Position numbers and translations under genes: made by a program. Positions 6,922-14,218 of a stretch of 16,279 nucleotides of DNA are shown here, piece after piece (positions within the stretch are counted from its first letter, which is position 1; each line of letters begins with the position of its first letter). Source of the stretch: J095 sp964407935 (GTDB lineage Bacteria > Chloroflexota > Anaerolineae > 4572-78 > J111). The DNA is taken from contig CAYOXS010000108.1 in NCBI GenBank assembly GCA_964407935.1, positions 1-16,279 of the forward strand. Reading direction: 5' to 3'. The notes under the pieces were generated by a model. The model did no database searches, was not told the origin of the DNA, and saw only the letters and a program-made list of their open reading frames with translations.

Positions 6922-8751
6922 ATGCAAAAGCGCCCATCAAAAAAGTTAATAGGTTTAGTGCTGGCTCTGCTGCTGGGGTTGAATCTGGCTTGTGGTTTAT
7001 CCCAGGGGTTGGGGCTGGGACAGGCCAACCCTACCCCCACCATCGATTTGAACAGCAGCGGTGAGTCATCTTCTGGCCAAGCCGAAAACGGTGGGGCTGT
7101 GGCCCAGCAGCCAACGGCCGCTGCGGTTCCGGCCGCTACGCAGGAGCCGGCGCCCACCGCAGCCGGTGCGCCGGCCGACAAAGCCGCGCCCTCTGGCAAA
7201 GTGGCCGAGCGGCAAATTATGATTTTGCCCGGCGCCGAACCGCCCACGCTCGACCCGCACCTCAGCGGCGATGCCAACTCGGCGGAGTATGTGGTTGAAA
7301 TTTTTAGCGGCCTGATGGCCTATGACCAGGATTTAAACCTGATCCCCGATTTGGCCGAGAGTTACGATATTTCTGACGACGGCACGGTTTATACCTTTAA
7401 ACTCAGAGATAACGCCCGTTTTCAGGATGGCAAAGCCATCACCGCCGGGGATTTCAAATGGTCGTTTGAACGGGCCTGCGACCCGGCCACCGGCTCGCAC
7501 ACCGCCGATACCTACCTGGGCGATATTGTTGGCTGTCGCTCCAAACTTCAAAATGAGGCCAAAGAGGTAAACGGGGTGCAGGCGCTCGATGACCAAACGG
7601 TACAAATTACCATCGACGAGCCAAAAGGCTTTTTCCTGGCCAAAATGACCTATCCCACGGCTTACGTGCTGGATAAAGAGACCGTTGAAAACGGCGGGGC
7701 CGACTGGTACAAATCGCCCAACGGCAGCGGCCCGTTTATGGTTGACACCTACGCGCCGGAAGAGGGCGGCATTGTGCTGGCCAAAAATGAAAATTACTAC
7801 CGTGATCCCCAGCCTACGCTGGAGCGCGTTATTTTTGTGACCGGTAACCCCATCAACCCGCTCGAAGGGTACACTGCCGGGTTGGGCCGCATTGGCCTGG
7901 ATGGCGCTTATTTCGACGTTATCCCGGTGGGCACGGCCAATATGTCTCAGGTTACCGACCCCAACAATCCCCTGAGTCAAGAACTGCACACGGTTAACTC
8001 GCTCAGCGTGTTTTACATTGGCTTTAATGTCAACAAACCGCCATTTGACGATCGCAATATTCGGCAGGCGTTTAACCTGGCCCTCGATAAAGCGCGGATG
8101 GTCAAACTGGTTTTTCAGGGGAATGTGCCGGTGGCTACCGGTATTGTGCCGCCCAACATGCCCGGTTACCAAAACCCCGATCTGAGCGACTTTGAATTTG
8201 ACCCCGAACAGGCGCTGCAACTGATTGCCGATTCGCCGTACGGCGATGTGAGCGAGCTGCCGGACATCACGCTGAACGTGAGCGGTACGGGCGGCAGCGC
8301 CGGCCCGCTGGTTGAGGCCGTTGTTCAATCCTACCAGGACAACCTGGGCGTAGAGGTTAATGTTGAGCAAACCCCCTGGCCAGATTTTTTGGCCGGGCTG
8401 AACAACTCCAAAATGCCCTATCAAATGTACCAATTGGGCTGGATTGCCGATTATCCCGACCCGCAGAACTTTTTGGAAGTACTTTTTCACACCGAAAGCA
8501 CCCAAAATCACGGCGGGTACAGCAACCCACAAGTTGATACCCTGCTGGATCAGGCTCGCGGCGAACTGGATTCTCAAAAACGGCTGAAACTCTACCAGCA
8601 GGCCGAGCAGTTAATTTTAGAAGATGCGGCCTGGGTGCCGTTGTACTTTAATGTTGAAGACTGGTTGATCAAACCGTACGTGCAGGGATTCCGGATTCCC
8701 CCTATTCAAATTCCAAAATTCCAATACGTTAAAATACTCGCAGATGAATAA
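6922..8751 (+). CDS. ABC importer substrate-binding lipoprotein 1 (SBP_bac_5 family)
   Basis: Extracytoplasmic receptor of an Opp/Dpp-type importer, 609 residues. Residues 1-23 form a lipoprotein signal peptide (basic start, Leu-rich core) with lipobox NLAC and lipidated Cys24. A Pro/Ala/Thr/Gly-rich flexible linker (about 25-95) follows, longer than in most OppA proteins. The mature fold begins at EPPTLDPHLS, and family landmarks follow: a TFKLRDNARFQDGKAIT stretch, NKPPFDDRNIRQAF, and near the C-terminus GGYSNPQVDTLL and AEQLILEDAAWVPLY. Start at ATG 6922 with GGAG six bases upstream; an in-frame TTG at 6910 was rejected because it overlaps that site. First gene of the operon. Substrate could be oligopeptides or oligosaccharides, since both occur in this family; the sequence does not settle it. 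Confidence 0.95.
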   Translation: MQKRPSKKLIGLVLALLLGLNLACGLSQGLGLGQANPTPTIDLNSSGESSSGQAENGGAVAQQPTAAAVPAATQEPAPTAAGAPADKAAPSGKVAERQIMILPGAEPPTLDPHLSGDANSAEYVVEIFSGLMAYDQDLNLIPDLAESYDISDDGTVYTFKLRDNARFQDGKAITAGDFKWSFERACDPATGSHTADTYLGDIVGCRSKLQNEAKEVNGVQALDDQTVQITIDEPKGFFLAKMTYPTAYVLDKETVENGGADWYKSPNGSGPFMVDTYAPEEGGIVLAKNENYYRDPQPTLERVIFVTGNPINPLEGYTAGLGRIGLDGAYFDVIPVGTANMSQVTDPNNPLSQELHTVNSLSVFYIGFNVNKPPFDDRNIRQAFNLALDKARMVKLVFQGNVPVATGIVPPNMPGYQNPDLSDFEFDPEQALQLIADSPYGDVSELPDITLNVSGTGGSAGPLVEAVVQSYQDNLGVEVNVEQTPWPDFLAGLNNSKMPYQMYQLGWIADYPDPQNFLEVLFHTESTQNHGGYSNPQVDTLLDQARGELDSQKRLKLYQQAEQLILEDAAWVPLYFNVEDWLIKPYVQGFRIPPIQIPKFQYVKILADE

Positions 8752-8770
8752 AGCGGACGAGAGCCGCTTT
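8750..8770 (+). repeat. Stem-loop directly after binding-protein gene 1
   Basis: AAAGCGG (8750-8756) pairs perfectly with CCGCTTT (8764-8770) around a seven-base loop; the stem starts inside the stop codon. There is no U tract after it, so it is more likely a message-stabilising or partial-attenuation hairpin than a full terminator. The oppD ribosome site follows 17 bases later. Confidence 0.55.
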
Positions 8771-8798
8771 TGAGATACCGACAATTGAGAGGACGTGA

Positions 8799-9812
8799 AT
8801 GGCACCGTTATTACATGTGAAAAATCTGCAAACCCAGTTTTTTACCCAGGATGGTGTAGTTAAGGCTGTTAACGATATTAGCTACTACCTGAATGAAGGC
8901 GAAACGCTGGGCATTGTGGGCGAAAGTGGCTCAGGCAAGAGTGTCGGCGTAATGTCTATTATGCGCCTGATCCCCATGCCGCCGGGAAAGATTGTGGGTG
9001 GGGAAGTTCTGTTTGAAGGCCGCGATCTGCTCAAGGTCAGCGAGGATGAAATTCGGAGCATTCGGGGTAACAAAATCGCCATGATTTTTCAGGACCCGAT
9101 GACGTCACTCAACCCGGTCATTCCCATTGGCCGGCAAATCAGCGAGGCGCTGGAACTGCACCTGGGCATGGACAAAAAACAGGCGCGAGACAGGACCATT
9201 GAGTTGCTGGAAATGGTGGGCATTCCCTCTGCCGCCGACCGCGTGGGCAATTATCCGCACCAGTTTTCTGGCGGCATGCGCCAGCGGGTGATGATTGCCA
9301 TGGGCCTGAGCTGCAACCCGCAACTGCTCATCGCCGACGAGCCAACGACCGCCCTCGACGTGACCATTCAAGCCCAGATTGTAGACCTGGTCAACCGGCT
9401 GCGCAATGAAATTGGCATGGCGGTGATCTGGATCACTCACGATTTGGGTGTGGTCGCCGGCCTGGCCGACCGGGTTATTGTGATGTACGCCGGCACCATC
9501 GTTGAAGAAGCCTCGGTGGTTGAGTTGTACAAAAACCCCCGCCACCCGTATACTCTGGGCCTGTTGGGGTCAATTCCCCGGCTCGACGAGGACCGGCCGG
9601 CCAAACTGGCCTCGATTGAAGGCTTGCCGCCCGATTTAATTGATTATCCCAAGGGTTGTCCCTTTTACGCCCGCTGCCCCTTCCGCATTGACCAGTGCCT
9701 TGAGGCGCTGCCGCCGCTGCGGGCAGTGGGGCCGGGCCACAGAGCCGCCTGCATTGTTGATGTAACTACGGCGCAACACACCACCCAAAATCCCTACCAG
9801 GACCTGCAATAA
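8799..9812 (+). CDS. oppD: ABC importer ATP-binding protein, OppD/DppD type
   Basis: One of two cytoplasmic ATPases that power the importer. At 337 residues it has the full set of ABC motifs: Walker A GESGSGKS (41-48), Q-loop Gln98 in IFQDPMTSLNP, signature FSGGM (156-160), Walker B ending Asp180-Glu181, D-loop ALD, and switch His214. The C-terminal oligopeptide-transporter extension (oligo_HPY) is recognisable by RHPYTLGLL and by four cysteines, Cys287, Cys293, Cys300 and Cys318. Similar clusters are reported to hold an iron-sulfur cluster in some Dpp/Opp homologues. Start at ATG 8799 with AGAGG six bases upstream. It lies 47 bases after binding-protein gene 1 and 16 bases before oppF, clearly in one transcription unit. 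Confidence 0.96.
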   Translation: MAPLLHVKNLQTQFFTQDGVVKAVNDISYYLNEGETLGIVGESGSGKSVGVMSIMRLIPMPPGKIVGGEVLFEGRDLLKVSEDEIRSIRGNKIAMIFQDPMTSLNPVIPIGRQISEALELHLGMDKKQARDRTIELLEMVGIPSAADRVGNYPHQFSGGMRQRVMIAMGLSCNPQLLIADEPTTALDVTIQAQIVDLVNRLRNEIGMAVIWITHDLGVVAGLADRVIVMYAGTIVEEASVVELYKNPRHPYTLGLLGSIPRLDEDRPAKLASIEGLPPDLIDYPKGCPFYARCPFRIDQCLEALPPLRAVGPGHRAACIVDVTTAQHTTQNPYQDLQ

Positions 9813-9828
9813 GCTTGGGGAGAGACGA

Positions 9829-10851
9829 ATGACTGACAACGGCACCACCAAAAATGATATTCTTTTACGCATAAAAAACCTCAAAATGTATTTCCCCATC
9901 ACCAAAGGCGTCATCTTTCAGCGCCATGTGGGTGATATCAAAGCGGTAGATGATGTCTCGTTCAACATCAAACGCGGCGAAACCCTGGGATTGGTCGGTG
10001 AAAGTGGCTGCGGCAAAAGCACCACCGGCCGGGCCATTTTGCAGCTTTATCGGCCCACCGCCGGCACGGTAGAGTTTGAAGGGCAGGACCTGACATCGCT
10101 CAAGGGCGAAGGGTTGCGCAAAATGCGGCGCAATATGCAAATGATCTTTCAAGACCCGTATGCCTCGTTGAATCCACGCATGACGGTGGGCAGCATTGTC
10201 GGCGAGCCGCTGGAGGTGCATAACATTCTCAGCGGTAAAGCCCGGCAGGAACGGGTAAAAGAATTGTTGAATATTGTGGGGTTGAACCCCTATTTTATCA
10301 ACCGCTACCCGCACGAATTTTCTGGCGGGCAGCGACAGCGCATTGGCGTGGCCCGGGCGCTGGCTGTTCAACCCGATTTTATTGTGTGCGATGAGCCAAT
10401 TTCGGCGCTTGATGTGTCTATCCAGGCGCAGGTCATCAACCTGCTGGAAGATTTGCAGGGTGAGTTTGGCCTGACCTACCTGTTTATTGCCCACGATTTG
10501 GCAGTTGTCCGCCACATCAGTGATCGTATTGCCGTGATGTATCTGGGTAAAATTGCAGAACTGGCCGACCGCGCCGAACTCTACAAAAACCCGCTCCACC
10601 CCTACACCCGGGCGCTGCTTTCGGCCGTGCCTATTCCCGACCCCATTGCCGAAATGGAGCGGGTTAAAAAGCGCATTATTCTGCAGGGTGACGTGCCCAG
10701 CCCGGCTCATCCGCCCAAAGGTTGTAACTTTTGTACGCGCTGCCCTATGAAGGACGAAGTGATGAGGCAAAAAGGCATCGACTGCGCCCAGGTTGAGCCG
10801 GAATTTAAAGAGGTTTCACCAGAACACTGGACTGCCTGTCACCTTTACTGA
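9829..10851 (+). CDS. oppF: ABC importer ATP-binding protein, OppF/DppF type
   Basis: Second ATPase of the importer, expected to pair with the OppD-type subunit. The 340-residue product has Walker A GESGCGKST (57-65), Q-loop Gln108 in IFQDPYASLNP (a sequence typical of OppF/DppF), signature FSGGQ (164-168), Walker B ending Asp188-Glu189, ALDVS, and switch His222. The C-terminal oligo_HPY region (LHPYTRALL onward) has five cysteines, Cys299, Cys302, Cys305, Cys319 and Cys337. The last spacing of 17 residues equals that in the OppD partner. Start at ATG 9829 with GGGGAGAG just upstream, 16 bases after the oppD stop. A gap of 249 bases with its own candidate promoter separates it from the next gene. 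Confidence 0.96.
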   Translation: MTDNGTTKNDILLRIKNLKMYFPITKGVIFQRHVGDIKAVDDVSFNIKRGETLGLVGESGCGKSTTGRAILQLYRPTAGTVEFEGQDLTSLKGEGLRKMRRNMQMIFQDPYASLNPRMTVGSIVGEPLEVHNILSGKARQERVKELLNIVGLNPYFINRYPHEFSGGQRQRIGVARALAVQPDFIVCDEPISALDVSIQAQVINLLEDLQGEFGLTYLFIAHDLAVVRHISDRIAVMYLGKIAELADRAELYKNPLHPYTRALLSAVPIPDPIAEMERVKKRIILQGDVPSPAHPPKGCNFCTRCPMKDEVMRQKGIDCAQVEPEFKEVSPEHWTACHLY

Positions 10852-10932
10852 TTTTCTCTGCGTGTAACACGTAGCCCATATATGTGTTATACCGTGGAGT
10901 GGCTTGAGTTGTTGCTTTACCCTGTTTTCTTT

Positions 10933-10960
10933 TTGACTGAGTTTGGAAAGCCACTATCAA
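10933..10960 (+). promoter_or_regulatory. Candidate internal promoter before binding-protein gene 2
   Basis: TTGACT (10933-10938), a 16-base spacer, and TATCAA (10955-10960). Transcription would begin near 10967, giving a leader of about 134 bases before ATG 11101, nearly the same length as the leader of gene 1. The boxes are only moderately good. An 8-bp inverted repeat, AGTGGCTT at 10898-10905 and its complement at 10948-10955, overlaps the spacer and the first base of the -10 box. Confidence 0.4.
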
Positions 10961-11010
10961 AAGGGGTTACTTTTTGAGAGGAGGTGGTGCCACAAATACA
11001 GTTGCCAATC

Positions 11011-11056
11011 GGGAGTAAATTATCATCCCAACTCCCAAACCCAAATCCGGGTTTGG
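11011..11056 (+). repeat. Leader stem-loops, mutually exclusive, before binding-protein gene 2
   Basis: CCAAACCC (11035-11042) pairs perfectly with GGGTTTGG (11049-11056) around AAATCC. A second helix, GGGAGT (11011-11016) with ACTCCC (11031-11036), shares two bases with the first, so the two compete at the edge. No U tract follows. The ribosome site AGGAGG is 28 bases further on. Regulatory meaning is unknown. Confidence 0.4.
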
Positions 11057-11100
11057 TCTAAAAAATGGTAAAAAATTGTAAGTCAGGAGGAGAAAACTGT

Positions 11101-12960
11101 ATGTTTTCCAAAAAAATCGCATTACTGCTAGTAGTAGCCGTTTTTATGGGTTTGATCGCCGCTTGTGGCGCCCAACCCACGCCAGAAACCGTAACCGTGG
11201 TCCAAACGGTTGTGGTAGAAAAAGAAGTTCAGGGCGAAACCAAAACCGTTGTTGAAACGGTAGAGGTTGTTAAAGAAGTTGAAGTTGTTAAAGAAGTTGC
11301 GCCGACTGATCCCGATGCGGACCGCGTTCGGCTCGATACCGTGATCGGCACCGAACCGCCCACCATCGACCCGGCGCTGGGCACCGATACCACCTCGATT
11401 TTTATGATCCGCCAGATGTTTGTTGGCCTCACCGGTTTTGACTCTGATGCCAACGTGGTGCCAGAACTGGCCACCGAATGGTCAAGCTCAGAAGACGGCC
11501 TGACCTGGACCTTTAAAATGCGCGATGATGTGCAGTGGGTCAACCGTGACCCCAACACCGGCGAATTTGCGGCGATTCGCCCGGTTACCGCGCAGGATGT
11601 GGAATACGGTGTTAAGCGCACGCTGAACCCCAACACCGCCTCAGACTATGCTTATGTACTGTACGTGCTTGACGGCGCTGAAGCTTACAACACCGCCGAC
11701 CCCAACGCCGAGGATTTCCAGGCGCTGCAGGATGCAGTTGGGGTGAAAGCCCTTGACGATACCACAGTTGAGTTTAAACTGGCAGTGCCGGCGGCCTACT
11801 TCCCCTCCATTGCCGCCTTGTGGATTACCTACCCGCAGCCGCAGGAAGCCATTGGTCAATGGGGCAGCAACTGGACCGAAGCCGGCCTGATTGTGACCAA
11901 CGGCCCCTACACCCTGCGCGAGTGGAACCACGGCGCCAGCATGATGCTGGAAAAGAATCCGCTGTGGGTTGATGCCGACAATGTACAGATTGAACTCTTT
12001 GGCGGCCCGATCATTCAGGAAGAATCGACCGCGCAGGCCCTGTACGAAAACAACGAGATCGACTTTATGGCCGATCCCGGTTGGTCACCGCCTCTGCCCG
12101 ATATGGACCGCATCAAAGCCGACCCGCAGTTGAGCCAGGAACTGCTCATTGCGCCGCGTACCTGCACCTACTACTACGGTTTTGTCACCACCAAACCCCC
12201 ATTTGATGATGTAACGTTGCGCAAGGCCTTTTCCGCCGCCATCGATCGCCAGAGCCTGATCGATAACGTGGTGAAGGGCGATCAAGTGCCGGCTCACAGC
12301 TTTGTGTCTGCCGGCAACTTTGGCAGCGTAGCCGACGATAAAACTATCGGCTCGTATATGGTTGAAGCCAGCTACGCCGATCAGGTGAAACAAGCCCAGG
12401 ATTGGGTGGCCGAAGCCGGCTATCCCGAAGGCGAAGGTTTGGACGTGCTGCTGATGCACAACACCAGCGAAGCCCACGCCCAGATTGCCCAGGCCGTGCA
12501 GGCCATGTGGCAGGAAGCTTTCCCCAAAGCCAACATCAACATTGAAAACCAGGAATGGGCCGTTTACCTCAAAACTCTGCTGCCCGAAAGCCCGGATGAA
12601 GAAAAGCCCAGTGTTTACCGCATGGGCTGGTGCGCCGACTACCCGGACGCCAACAACTGGCTCAATGAAGTGTTTAACAGCAAGAGCGGCCAGAACTATG
12701 CCAAATTCTTCAATGCTGATTATGACAAACTGGTTGAAGATTCGGCGATGAACCCGGACCCGGCCCAACGTAAAGAAATGTACCAAGAGGCCGAAAAAAT
12801 CCTGATTGACGACGAAGCCGCCATTGCCCCCATTTACTACTACACCTACGTGCGCCTGTACAAACCGTGGGTGACGCCGGTTATCAGCCCGGTTTCCGGC
12901 GACCCCATCGCCGATTGGAAGATTGACTGGGAAGCCAAAAAAGCGGCCCGGGGTGAATAA
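11101..12960 (+). CDS. ABC importer substrate-binding lipoprotein 2 (SBP_bac_5 family)
   Basis: Second extracytoplasmic receptor of the locus, 619 residues. The lipoprotein signal peptide (1-21) ends in lipobox IAAC with Cys22. Residues 31-66 form a striking Val/Glu/Lys/Thr-rich linker with VVKEVEVVKEV, a style often seen in Chloroflexota lipoproteins. The binding fold begins near TEPPTIDPALG and has the family landmarks RPVTAQDVEYGVKRTL, TKPPFDDVTLRKAFSAAID, and a C-terminal AEKILIDDEAAIAPIYYY. It resembles receptor 1 in motifs but the two are clearly diverged. Start at ATG 11101, ten bases after AGGAGG; an in-frame ATG at 11065 would put that site inside the gene and was rejected. It sits between the ATPase pair and the permease pair and is followed by a strong hairpin. 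Confidence 0.95.
   Translation: MFSKKIALLLVVAVFMGLIAACGAQPTPETVTVVQTVVVEKEVQGETKTVVETVEVVKEVEVVKEVAPTDPDADRVRLDTVIGTEPPTIDPALGTDTTSIFMIRQMFVGLTGFDSDANVVPELATEWSSSEDGLTWTFKMRDDVQWVNRDPNTGEFAAIRPVTAQDVEYGVKRTLNPNTASDYAYVLYVLDGAEAYNTADPNAEDFQALQDAVGVKALDDTTVEFKLAVPAAYFPSIAALWITYPQPQEAIGQWGSNWTEAGLIVTNGPYTLREWNHGASMMLEKNPLWVDADNVQIELFGGPIIQEESTAQALYENNEIDFMADPGWSPPLPDMDRIKADPQLSQELLIAPRTCTYYYGFVTTKPPFDDVTLRKAFSAAIDRQSLIDNVVKGDQVPAHSFVSAGNFGSVADDKTIGSYMVEASYADQVKQAQDWVAEAGYPEGEGLDVLLMHNTSEAHAQIAQAVQAMWQEAFPKANINIENQEWAVYLKTLLPESPDEEKPSVYRMGWCADYPDANNWLNEVFNSKSGQNYAKFFNADYDKLVEDSAMNPDPAQRKEMYQEAEKILIDDEAAIAPIYYYTYVRLYKPWVTPVISPVSGDPIADWKIDWEAKKAARGE
11263..11298 (+). repeat. 18-bp tandem repeat coding the Val/Glu/Lys linker
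   Basis: Two adjacent 18-base units (11263-11280 and 11281-11298) differ at one base and encode EVVKEV twice. This is a local in-frame duplication inside binding-protein gene 2, in the linker between lipid anchor and binding fold, where length change is likely tolerated. Confidence 0.85.
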
Positions 12961-12988
12961 CCTCATCCGCTTGTAAGTAAGTAACCAT

Positions 12989-13026
12989 AAGCGACGCAGT
13001 CTTTGGCAACAAAGGCTGCGTCGCTT
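12989..13026 (+). terminator. Strong stem-loop after binding-protein gene 2 (partial terminator or stabiliser)
   Basis: AAGCGACGCAG (12989-12999) pairs perfectly with 13016-13026; after one T-G wobble, CTTTG (13001-13005) pairs with CAAAG (13010-13014) around a GCAA tetraloop of the GNRA type. That is a nearly unbroken 17-bp stem. Only a weak tail (CCTTTGTC) follows, so full termination before oppB is unlikely. Partial read-through with protection of the upstream receptor message is the better reading. It starts 28 bases after the stop codon. Confidence 0.65.
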
Positions 13027-13032
13027 CCTTTG

Positions 13033-13103
13033 TCAGTTGTTCTTTGTCATTGGTCATTGGTCATTTGCCATTTTACAAATGACCAATGACGAAAGACCAA
13101 TGA
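13033..13103 (+). repeat. Facing arrays of a TCATTGG-type heptamer (long inverted repeat)
   Basis: The left arm has 7-bp units TCAGTTG (13033-13039), TCATTGG (13047-13053 and 13054-13060) and TCATTTG (13061-13067). The right arm has their complements CAAATGA (13076-13082) and CCAATGA (13083-13089 and 13097-13103), with a divergent unit between. The inner 15 bases (13053-13067 and 13076-13090) are perfectly complementary around an eight-base loop. It ends seven bases before the oppB ribosome site. It looks like a dispersed intergenic repeat, not part of a gene. Confidence 0.8.
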
Positions 13104-13124
13104 CTCACCAAAGGAGGTGTCTAC

Positions 13125-14195
13125 TTGACCGCATATATTATCCGTCGTTTGCTCTGGTCTATCCCGGTTTTATTGCTGCTCACATTTGCCATTTTTTCAT
13201 TGATGCGAGCCATCCCCGGTGGGCCGTTTGATTTTGCCGGCGACAAGAAATTACCCAAAGCTGTAGTGCAAAATTTGGAACGCCGCCACCATTTGGATTG
13301 GACGATGGGGTGGCAGTTTTCCTCGTATGTTTTAGGCGATGATATTACTGGCGGCATTTGCCGTGGATTATCCTTTTTGGCAAGTTGTGAGCCAGTGTTA
13401 AACTCCTATCAACTAGGCGTATCCAATGGCTTGATTCGTGGTGATTTAGGGATGGCTTTAAAGCTACGAGGCCGGACCGTTAACGATCTGGTCAGCGAGT
13501 CGTTTCCTATTTCATTTCAGTTGGGAATTATTGCTCTGTCACTGTCGCTGCTCATTGGTGTTCCCGCCGGGATTATGGCGGCATTGCGCCAAAACAGCTG
13601 GGTTGATTATAGCAGTAGCTTCTTTGCGGTCCTGGGTTTGTCAATTCCCAGTATTGTTTTGGGACCGCTGTTGATCTGGATTTTTCCCTTAACCCTGAAC
13701 TGGTTTGCGGTGGCCACGTGGGGTGCTAAACCGCCCTTTGTTCTTGGCCTTATTCCGTCTAACCTGTTTTCCTGGGACTTTTGGCGGCATGCTGTTTTGC
13801 CCTCGGTTGCCCTGGGAACCGCGTTCTCCGCCTCAATTGCCCGGCTAACCCGGGCCAGCCTGCTGCAAATTATCCGAGAAGATTATATCCGTACGGCGCG
13901 AGCCAAAGGTTTGCGCGAACGATCGGTGGTGATTGTGCACGCCCTGCGTAACAGTCTTATCCCGGTGGTTACGGTAATTGGCCCGCTACTGGCCATTGTT
14001 GTTACCGGCACTTTTGTCATCGAGCAAATATTTGGCATCCCCGGTATGGGCAAACACTTTGTCACCAGTATTGGCAACCGGGATTATCCTGTGATTACCG
14101 GCGTCAGCCTGATTTTTGCCGTACTGCTGGTTCTGGCTAACCTGGCGGTGGATATTATTTATGCCTGGCTGGACCCGCGGATTTCCTACAAATAG
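13125..14195 (+). CDS. oppB: ABC importer permease, OppB/DppB type
   Basis: Integral membrane half of the importer channel, 356 residues against about 306 for E. coli OppB. The usual N-terminus (YIIRRLLWSIPVLLLL) leads into TM1 (about 9-30). Further hydrophobic segments lie near 129-152, 164-189, 222-240, 279-300 and 322-345. The cytoplasmic EAA coupling loop is at about 254-281 (YIRTARAKGLRERSV). The extra length is mainly in the first extracytoplasmic loop, which has an insertion around 70-103 carrying Cys79 and Cys88, and in a Trp-rich stretch near 193-221. The insertion is coded with more A/T-ending codons than the rest. Start is TTG 13125, fixed by an excellent AAGGAGGT seven bases upstream. 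It is followed by oppC after 23 bases. Confidence 0.95.
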   Translation: MTAYIIRRLLWSIPVLLLLTFAIFSLMRAIPGGPFDFAGDKKLPKAVVQNLERRHHLDWTMGWQFSSYVLGDDITGGICRGLSFLASCEPVLNSYQLGVSNGLIRGDLGMALKLRGRTVNDLVSESFPISFQLGIIALSLSLLIGVPAGIMAALRQNSWVDYSSSFFAVLGLSIPSIVLGPLLIWIFPLTLNWFAVATWGAKPPFVLGLIPSNLFSWDFWRHAVLPSVALGTAFSASIARLTRASLLQIIREDYIRTARAKGLRERSVVIVHALRNSLIPVVTVIGPLLAIVVTGTFVIEQIFGIPGMGKHFVTSIGNRDYPVITGVSLIFAVLLVLANLAVDIIYAWLDPRISYK

Positions 14196-14218
14196 GCAGA
14201 TGGAAAGGGGATTAAACT

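Noticed and set aside
6712..6927. 72-residue upstream extension of the 194-residue protein
   Set aside because: It runs through both divergent promoters and reads as non-coding.
11002..11061. Short TTG-started leader peptide before binding-protein gene 2
   Set aside because: The AGGAGG-type site is 16 or more bases away from the TTG, too far, and the residues show no regulatory codon run.
11065..11100. Earlier in-frame ATG for binding-protein gene 2
   Set aside because: It would bury the AGGAGG site and put 12 odd residues before a clean lipoprotein signal peptide.
13033..13103. CRISPR-like array
   Set aside because: Units are 7 bp, contiguous and inverted, with no spacers and no cas genes.
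13037..13231. 64-residue open frame (MFFVIGHWSF...)
   Set aside because: It is the translation of the heptamer inverted repeat plus out-of-frame oppB; a repeat artefact.
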